A DNA stretch of 64,000 nt, from contig NZ_CBDBDD010000002.1 of NCBI RefSeq assembly GCF_965203655.1, positions 124,001 to 188,000 on the forward strand, given 5' to 3'. Made by a program: the position numbers and the translations under genes. Each line of letters starts with the position of its first letter. Within the stretch, counting starts at the first letter, position 1. Origin of the DNA: Poriferisodalis sp965203655 (GTDB lineage Bacteria; Actinomycetota; Acidimicrobiia; Acidimicrobiales; Poriferisodalaceae). The notes beneath the pieces are model-generated. The model did not search any database. It saw nothing but the letters and a program-made list of their open reading frames with translations, and had not been told where the DNA came from. Below are positions 59,115 through 64,000 of this stretch, piece after piece.

Positions 59115-62105
59115 GTGAACAGCACCGCAGCAGCGCTGCACCTGACGGAGGTGCCGATCCGTTCGGTCGACGATGAGGCAACGGTGCCGTACGCGGACTT
59201 CGCCATCGGGGCGTTCGCTGACCTGGTCGAGATGAGCCGGGAGCTCAGCCGCACGGGTGATTGGGTGGTGCGCACGCCGTTCGGGCTGTTCGTCCACGGT
59301 TACGACCAGGCGCGCACGATCCTGCGCGAACCCGCCTGGATCTCGATGCTGGCCGGTGTCGCGATGCTCGACGGGTCCGGCGAGCGCGACGGTGGCCGCT
59401 CCACGGTGAACTTCAACGCATTCATGGCTCGAGCCCGCCGCGACGGCTCACCCGCTGCAAGCGACGACGCGATGCGGGCCCGGCCCAACGTTTTGGCGCT
59501 GGAAGGTTCTGATCATCGCCGGCTTCGCAGGCTGTTCGGCCGAGCCTTCACGCCCGCGGCTGCAGATCGGCTGCGGCCTTTCATGGCTGCGCATGCGGCT
59601 CGGCTGATCGACCCGCTGGTGTCCGCCGGCGGCGGCGAGATCGTCTCGGCGCTGTGCGATCCGTACCCAGTGCCGGTCATCTGCCGCCTGCTGGGGGTGA
59701 CCGACGATGACTGGTCCCAGTTCGGTCGCTGGGCAGAGACCATCTTCGGGCTCTTCGACGGCGACGCCGAGGCAGTTCTGGAGCGGCTGGGCGACATTGC
59801 CGTTGCGCAGGCCGAACTGGGTGCGTACGTGGTGGACCTCATCTCCCAACGGCGCCGCGAACCCGCCGACGACCTGCTGACCGAGCTGATCAGTGTCTCC
59901 GATGAAGGCGACAGTCTGAGCGCCGACGAGCTCATCGGCATGGTCGAGGCGCTGCTGATCGCCGGCACCGACACGACGCGGAACCAGCTCGGCGCCACGC
60001 TCGCGGTGCTCGCGGATCGGCCCCGCCAGTACGCGGCGCTGCGGGCGGATCCCGACCGGATTCCGGCCTACGTAGAAGAGTCGCTGCGCTACATCGGTGC
60101 CGTCCGAACCGCCATGCGCATCGCCACGGACGACATCGTGGTGGACGGCTTGCTGTTCCCGGCCGGCACAGTGGTGATGATCGGCTTGCACGCCGCGAGC
60201 CTGTCGGGCGGATGCCCGGAACATGCCGTTGCTGCCTCGGAAGCGCGTTCGGATATCGCACCTGCCGACGCGGACCCTTACGAGTTCGATCCGTCGATCC
60301 CCCGTGAGCACCCGCACTTGGCGTTCGGCAGTGGCGCTCACCACTGCCTCGGCGCGTTCTTGGCGCGTGCCGAGCTGCAGGAGGCGCTGCGCGCCTTTGT
60401 CGATCGGGTGGAGCGCTTCGAAGTGAGCGAGCCGGTGATGTGGAAGCCGCTGTCGATGGGCATCTGGGGGCCCGAGCGCATGCAACTGCAGCTGAACGCT
60501 CCCCCATCGGAGTCGTACATCGAAGCCGGCACGCTGCCAGCGGCGGACAGTCAGGTCCGCGGGGGCGTCTCCCCCGAACGCGACAGCTTTCTGGCCTCGG
60601 TGGCACCGCTGCGCCAAGCGATCCACGCCAGCGTTCCCGAGCTGATCGACCGCCCGCGGTTCCCGCCGCTGCGGCGCCTCGTCGTCACCGCGGCTCGCAT
60701 CGGGTGGGCCACCTACGCAGGTCGTCTGCTCGACCGCCGCCTCGACGCCGACCAGCGGCGGGAGCGCATCTACCGGCGACTGCGCATCGCGGCGACGAAG
60801 CTCGGTCCGGCATACATCAAGCTCGCGCAGCTGATCGCTGCCGGTGAGGGCGTCTTCCCCGACGCGCTCGTGGCCGAGTGCAGGATGTGCCGCGACCGGG
60901 TGCCGGCCGAGCGGTGGCCGGCGATACGCAAACTGGTCACCGACGAGCTGGGTCCGCTCGATGACCGGTTCTCACGATTCGAGACCGAGCCCACAGCGGC
61001 AGCCTCGATCGCACAGGTGCACGAGGCCTGGCTCACCGACGGCACACGGGTGATGGTCAAGGTGCAGCGACCGCGCATCCGGCGACGCGTCGAGCGGGAC
61101 CTGGCGGTGCTGGCATGGATCGCTCCCAAGCTCGTCGGCCGTATCCCGATCACCGCGCTCGCCAATCCGCCGGCGCTCGTGGAGCTCTTCGCTGAGACCA
61201 TCACCGAGGAACTCGACTTCCGGGTGGAGGTGGCCAACCTGTTCGAGGTGGACCATTCGTTGCGAGCGACCACCTCAGGTCGCTGGGAGCTGCCCTCGGT
61301 GATGCTCGACGGCGTCACCGAGCGGGTGATCGTCATGAGCCCTGTGGGCGGCAGGCCGCTCAGCGAGCTGCGCCCCAACGATCTCTCCGACGGCGATGCG
61401 GCAGCGATCTTCCGCCAGATGAACGACGCCCTGCTGCACGGGGCATGCATGTCGGGTGTCTTCCACGGCGATTTCCACGCCGGCAACGTGTTCGTCGACA
61501 CCGAGGCGATATCGCCTGGCGAACCGCCGGTGATCGGGCTGGTCGACTTCGGCATCACCGGCCGCCTCGAGGGGCCCAAGCGGGTGGCGTTCCTGCGCTA
61601 CGTCGTGGGCCTGCTCACCGGCGACCTGCAGTCCCAGGTCGCCGGGATGATCGACCTAGGGGCGTTCGGCCCCGGCAGCAGCCCCGAGCGCGTGATCGCC
61701 GACCTGCGCCTGGACCGGCCCGCGTTCGACCCGCTGGAGCTGACCGAGGACGAGTTCACCGCCGAGTTCAGGGCCCTGATCTCGGGGCTGCTAGCGAACG
61801 GGGCCCGCATCCCCAAAGAGTTGATGCTGTTCATCAAGAACTTCGCCTACCTGTGCTCGGTGACCGGCGAGCTGGAGCCAGACATGGAGGTGCTGGCGCA
61901 GTTTGAGCGGATCGCGTCGTCGTTCTTCGCTCGCAACGGGGTGCGCATGGCCACCGAGATCGGCTTCTCGCCGGCACCCGATGACGTCGACGAGAAGATC
62001 ATCCGCCAGGCCATGGGCATCTCGCCGCGCCACGAGCGGGTCACCTGGCGGCTCATCCGCGGGCGCCGGGAGAACCTGAAGGCCCGGGTGGGCAACAAGA
62101 GCTGA
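59115..62105 (+). CDS. Cytochrome P450 fused to UbiB/ABC1-type atypical kinase
   Basis: A 996-aa two-domain protein without any stop or frameshift at the junction. Residues ~1-462 are a bacterial P450: I-helix AGTDTT (283-288), ExxR as EESLR (~322-325), and heme-ligand loop FGSGAHHCLG with Cys411. A linker (~463-515) joins a UbiB/ABC1 kinase-like domain: KLGPAYIKLAQLI (562-573, KxGQ-like), AAASIAQVH (628-636), VKVQRP (648-653), HGDFHAGN (784-791) and DFG (811-813). UbiB proteins support quinone/isoprenoid lipid synthesis. GTG 59115 follows an AGAGG sequence; an earlier ATG at 59055 is unlikely. A hydrophobic lipid or isoprenoid P450 substrate is plausible but unproven. Confidence 0.88.
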   Translation: MNSTAAALHLTEVPIRSVDDEATVPYADFAIGAFADLVEMSRELSRTGDWVVRTPFGLFVHGYDQARTILREPAWISMLAGVAMLDGSGERDGGRSTVNFNAFMARARRDGSPAASDDAMRARPNVLALEGSDHRRLRRLFGRAFTPAAADRLRPFMAAHAARLIDPLVSAGGGEIVSALCDPYPVPVICRLLGVTDDDWSQFGRWAETIFGLFDGDAEAVLERLGDIAVAQAELGAYVVDLISQRRREPADDLLTELISVSDEGDSLSADELIGMVEALLIAGTDTTRNQLGATLAVLADRPRQYAALRADPDRIPAYVEESLRYIGAVRTAMRIATDDIVVDGLLFPAGTVVMIGLHAASLSGGCPEHAVAASEARSDIAPADADPYEFDPSIPREHPHLAFGSGAHHCLGAFLARAELQEALRAFVDRVERFEVSEPVMWKPLSMGIWGPERMQLQLNAPPSESYIEAGTLPAADSQVRGGVSPERDSFLASVAPLRQAIHASVPELIDRPRFPPLRRLVVTAARIGWATYAGRLLDRRLDADQRRERIYRRLRIAATKLGPAYIKLAQLIAAGEGVFPDALVAECRMCRDRVPAERWPAIRKLVTDELGPLDDRFSRFETEPTAAASIAQVHEAWLTDGTRVMVKVQRPRIRRRVERDLAVLAWIAPKLVGRIPITALANPPALVELFAETITEELDFRVEVANLFEVDHSLRATTSGRWELPSVMLDGVTERVIVMSPVGGRPLSELRPNDLSDGDAAAIFRQMNDALLHGACMSGVFHGDFHAGNVFVDTEAISPGEPPVIGLVDFGITGRLEGPKRVAFLRYVVGLLTGDLQSQVAGMIDLGAFGPGSSPERVIADLRLDRPAFDPLELTEDEFTAEFRALISGLLANGARIPKELMLFIKNFAYLCSVTGELEPDMEVLAQFERIASSFFARNGVRMATEIGFSPAPDDVDEKIIRQAMGISPRHERVTWRLIRGRRENLKARVGNKS

Positions 62106-62195
62106 ACTACTGCTCCAGCCGACTTGGGTTCCGCAGTTAGGGCATGATCTTGCTCGCTCAACGGCACAAGCTGACTGGCAGCACGGGGAGGGGCG

Positions 62196-63059
62196 ATGAC
62201 TTTGGACACAGCGCCGCATGGAGCGGCGTCATCGGACACAGCGGGACGCATGGCGGGCAAGGTGGCGGTGATCACCGGCGGGGCGTCGGGCATCGGGCGG
62301 GCGTGCGGGCTTCGCTTTGCCGCCGAGGGCGCATCGATCGTCGTGGCCGACCTGAACCCTGACCGTGCGGCGAACGTCGTCGAGGAGATCAACGCGCTGG
62401 GCCGCGATGCCATCGCCGTGCGGGTGGACACCTCCGACCAGTCCGAGAACGATGCGATGGCCGATGCGGCCGTCGACGCGTTCGGGCGCATCGACGCGTG
62501 CGTCGCCGCAGCCGGCATCTCCCATTCGGGCTACGTCAGCCGCGAAATCGAAGAACAGCAGGGCCAGGATCTCTTCGACCGGGGCGACATGTTCTTCATC
62601 GACAAGTCGCTCGAATCGTGGCAACGGGTGCTCGACGTCAACCTCACCGGGGTCATGCTCACCAACCAAGCCGTGGCCCGCAAAATGCGCGACAACGGCG
62701 GCGGCGCCATCGTCAACATCTCCTCGGTCGCCGGCACCAACGTGCTCAAAGGCAGCTCCGACTACTGCGTATCCAAGGCCGGCGTGTGGATGCTGACCCG
62801 CTGCGCGGCGCTGGAGCTGAGCCGCTATGGCATCAGAGTGAACGCCGTCGGGCCCGGATATATCCAGACGTCGATGAGCGGTGCGGTGCTCGGCAACGAG
62901 CGGTGGGTGCAGGCACGCGAGCGGGAGACCCCGCTGGGCCGGCTCGGCGTGCCCGACGACATCGCCAACGCCTGCCTGTACCTGTGCAGCGACGACGCCA
63001 GCTTCGTGACCGGCGAGATCATCTTCCCCGACGGCGGCGTCATGGCTGCCGGCCGCTGA
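62196..63059 (+). CDS. Short-chain dehydrogenase/reductase
   Basis: A 287-aa SDR. AVITGGASGIGRACG (TGxxxGIG), VVADLNPDR (acidic Asp suggests NAD preference), NISSVAG (catalytic Ser), DYCVSKAG (YxxxK), and a C-terminal SFVTGEIIFPDGG. A GGGGAGG ribosome-binding site precedes ATG 62196. The first ~18 residues derive partly from a 40-bp repeat (62207-62246). Residues ~105-135 contain an insertion-like HSGYVSREIEEQQGQDLFDR. Substrate unknown. Confidence 0.92.
   Translation: MTLDTAPHGAASSDTAGRMAGKVAVITGGASGIGRACGLRFAAEGASIVVADLNPDRAANVVEEINALGRDAIAVRVDTSDQSENDAMADAAVDAFGRIDACVAAAGISHSGYVSREIEEQQGQDLFDRGDMFFIDKSLESWQRVLDVNLTGVMLTNQAVARKMRDNGGGAIVNISSVAGTNVLKGSSDYCVSKAGVWMLTRCAALELSRYGIRVNAVGPGYIQTSMSGAVLGNERWVQARERETPLGRLGVPDDIANACLYLCSDDASFVTGEIIFPDGGVMAAGR
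62207..62246 (+). repeat. 40-bp palindromic repeat, copy 1 (inside SDR gene)
   Basis: It contains inverted repeat CGCCGC-ATGGA-GCGGCG followed by CATCGGACACAGC. It matches 63595-63634 at 36 of 40 positions and is read in the same phase, giving TAPHGAASSDTAG. It makes up most of the SDR's non-conserved N-terminal tail. Confidence 0.65.
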
Positions 63060-63106
63060 GGAGCCCCGGCGGTGCGCTTCCCGCAGGGCGGCAGGACGGC
63101 GGCGCG

Positions 63107-64000
63107 GTGAGCGTGCGCGTTGCCGTCGAACCGGACTGCTGGCGGCGATCGGTGCTGGCCGAGGCGGTCGAGCGCGGCGGCGGCACGGTCAGCACGCCCG
63201 ACAGCGCGTCGGCACTCGTGTGGGCCGAGCCCACCCAGGCGAACTTGATTGGCGAGGTGGTGGATGCCAACCCTGGAATCCAATGGGTGCAGCTTCCCTA
63301 TGCCGGCATCGAGCCCGTCGTCGATGTCGTGACCACCCGGCCCGCCATCGAGTGGTACTGCGGCAAGGGTGTATACGCCGAGCCCGTTGCAGAGCACGCT
63401 TTGATGCTGGCGCTGGCGGGCATGCGCGGCATGGCGACCTACGCCCGTGCCGGGCGGTGGGAGAAGCCGCAGGGCCGCAATCTGCTCGGCGCCTCAGTGA
63501 CCGTGCTGGGCGGCGGCGGCATCACCGAGTCGCTGCTGCGCCTGCTGGCGCCATTCGAGTGCGACGTGACGGTGGTGCGCAACCGCCCGGGGCTCACAGC
63601 GCCGCATAGTGCGGCGACATCGGACACAGCTGGAGTTTCACGCGTGGTCGGACCAAGCGAGCTGGCACAGGTGCTGCCGGGCACTGATGTGCTGGTGCTG
63701 GCGCTGGCGCTCACGCCGGCCACGACCGGCATCATCGGAGCAGCCGAGCTGGCCGCCTTGCCTGACCATGCTTGGGTCGTGAACGTGGCCCGCGGCGGGC
63801 ACATCGTCACCGACGATCTCGTCGCTGCCCTGCAGGCCGGCCAGATCGGCGGCGCAGCGCTGGACGTCACCGACCCCGAGCCCCTGCCGGACGGCCATCC
63901 CCTGTGGAGCCTGCCGAACTGCCTCATCACGCCCCACATCGGCAACACCCCCGAGATGGGCCTCGTGCTGCTGGCCGAGCGGGTCACCGCCAACGTGGCG
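63107..64000 (+). CDS. D-isomer-specific 2-hydroxyacid dehydrogenase (3' end outside window)
   Basis: 298 codons visible, open at the right edge. GTG 63107 is chosen for VRVAVEPDC at the N-terminus, after an AGGACGG-like site. QLPYAGIEPV (substrate domain), VTVLGGGGITESLLRLL (NAD site), NVARGGHIV (catalytic Arg), DPEPLPDGHPLW (Glu) and TPHIGNTPEM (His) are present. A segment TAPHSAATSDTAG at ~residue 163-176 derives from a 40-bp repeat inserted after a beta strand of the NAD domain. Only ~47 bp separate it from the SDR, suggesting one unit. Substrate not known. Confidence 0.9.
   Translation, partial: MSVRVAVEPDCWRRSVLAEAVERGGGTVSTPDSASALVWAEPTQANLIGEVVDANPGIQWVQLPYAGIEPVVDVVTTRPAIEWYCGKGVYAEPVAEHALMLALAGMRGMATYARAGRWEKPQGRNLLGASVTVLGGGGITESLLRLLAPFECDVTVVRNRPGLTAPHSAATSDTAGVSRVVGPSELAQVLPGTDVLVLALALTPATTGIIGAAELAALPDHAWVVNVARGGHIVTDDLVAALQAGQIGGAALDVTDPEPLPDGHPLWSLPNCLITPHIGNTPEMGLVLLAERVTANVA
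63595..63634 (+). repeat. 40-bp palindromic repeat, copy 2 (inside 2-hydroxyacid dehydrogenase gene)
   Basis: It has inverted repeat CGCCGC-ATAGT-GCGGCG and the same CATCGGACACAGC tail as copy 1. It encodes TAPHSAATSDTAG in the same phase, between a conserved Rossmann strand and the next conserved segment, so the host enzyme must tolerate it as a loop. Confidence 0.65.

Overview
The window is a high-GC, gene-dense bacterial chromosome segment with many 4-bp ATGA/GTGA stop-start overlaps. It carries one complete rRNA operon (16S-23S-5S, minus strand), no tRNA genes, no CRISPR array and no recognisable insertion sequence. The tlyA-nadK-recN-steA-mctB-pyrG-xerD-scpA-scpB-rluB-cmk gene set has the order known from actinobacteria (M. 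tuberculosis Rv1694-Rv1712). The 16S gene has a short helix-18 region and an Acidimicrobiia-like sequence. I infer an uncultured or little-studied member of the Acidimicrobiia; genus cannot be given from the window alone.

Left part (1-30 kb), mostly minus strand: a partial radical SAM/DUF512 protein and ispH; plsC, a fused aroA-cmk and tyrA; a fused indolepyruvate ferredoxin oxidoreductase; rluB-scpB-scpA; trpS; xerD-pyrG; an 8-oxoguanine deaminase; then one long operon korA-korB-tlyA-nadK-recN-steA-mctB-GT2-MraY-like; a class I aldolase; and a TPR protein. Middle (30.8-36.4 kb): the rRNA operon, with boxA-like elements and a long 23S processing stem. The 36-47.5 kb stretch has tyrS, a drug-type ABC exporter, small membrane proteins, and an arginine operon argC-B-D-F-R-H followed by 3-methyladenine glycosylase and Nudix genes. 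An ARG-box-like operator lies between argC and the divergent gltB. The 47.7-55.5 kb stretch has gltB-gltD and an M20-type amidohydrolase, a nitrogen-assimilation and scavenging block.

The right end (55.5-64 kb) is the accessory part: a MerB-like protein interrupted by one in-frame TGA, a nitroreductase, a GOLPH3-like protein, a DUF192 lipoprotein, a cytochrome P450-UbiB kinase fusion, an SDR and a D-2-hydroxyacid dehydrogenase (runs off the edge). The most interesting object is the MerB-like gene (55519-56664). Its in-frame TGA aligns by eye with the second catalytic cysteine (Cys159) of organomercurial lyase, and it is followed at once by a two-tier hairpin with the geometry of a bacterial SECIS element. 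It therefore looks like a selenocysteine-containing MerB homologue. Second are the P450-UbiB fusion and a 40-bp palindromic repeat inserted in the same reading frame in two neighbouring dehydrogenase genes.
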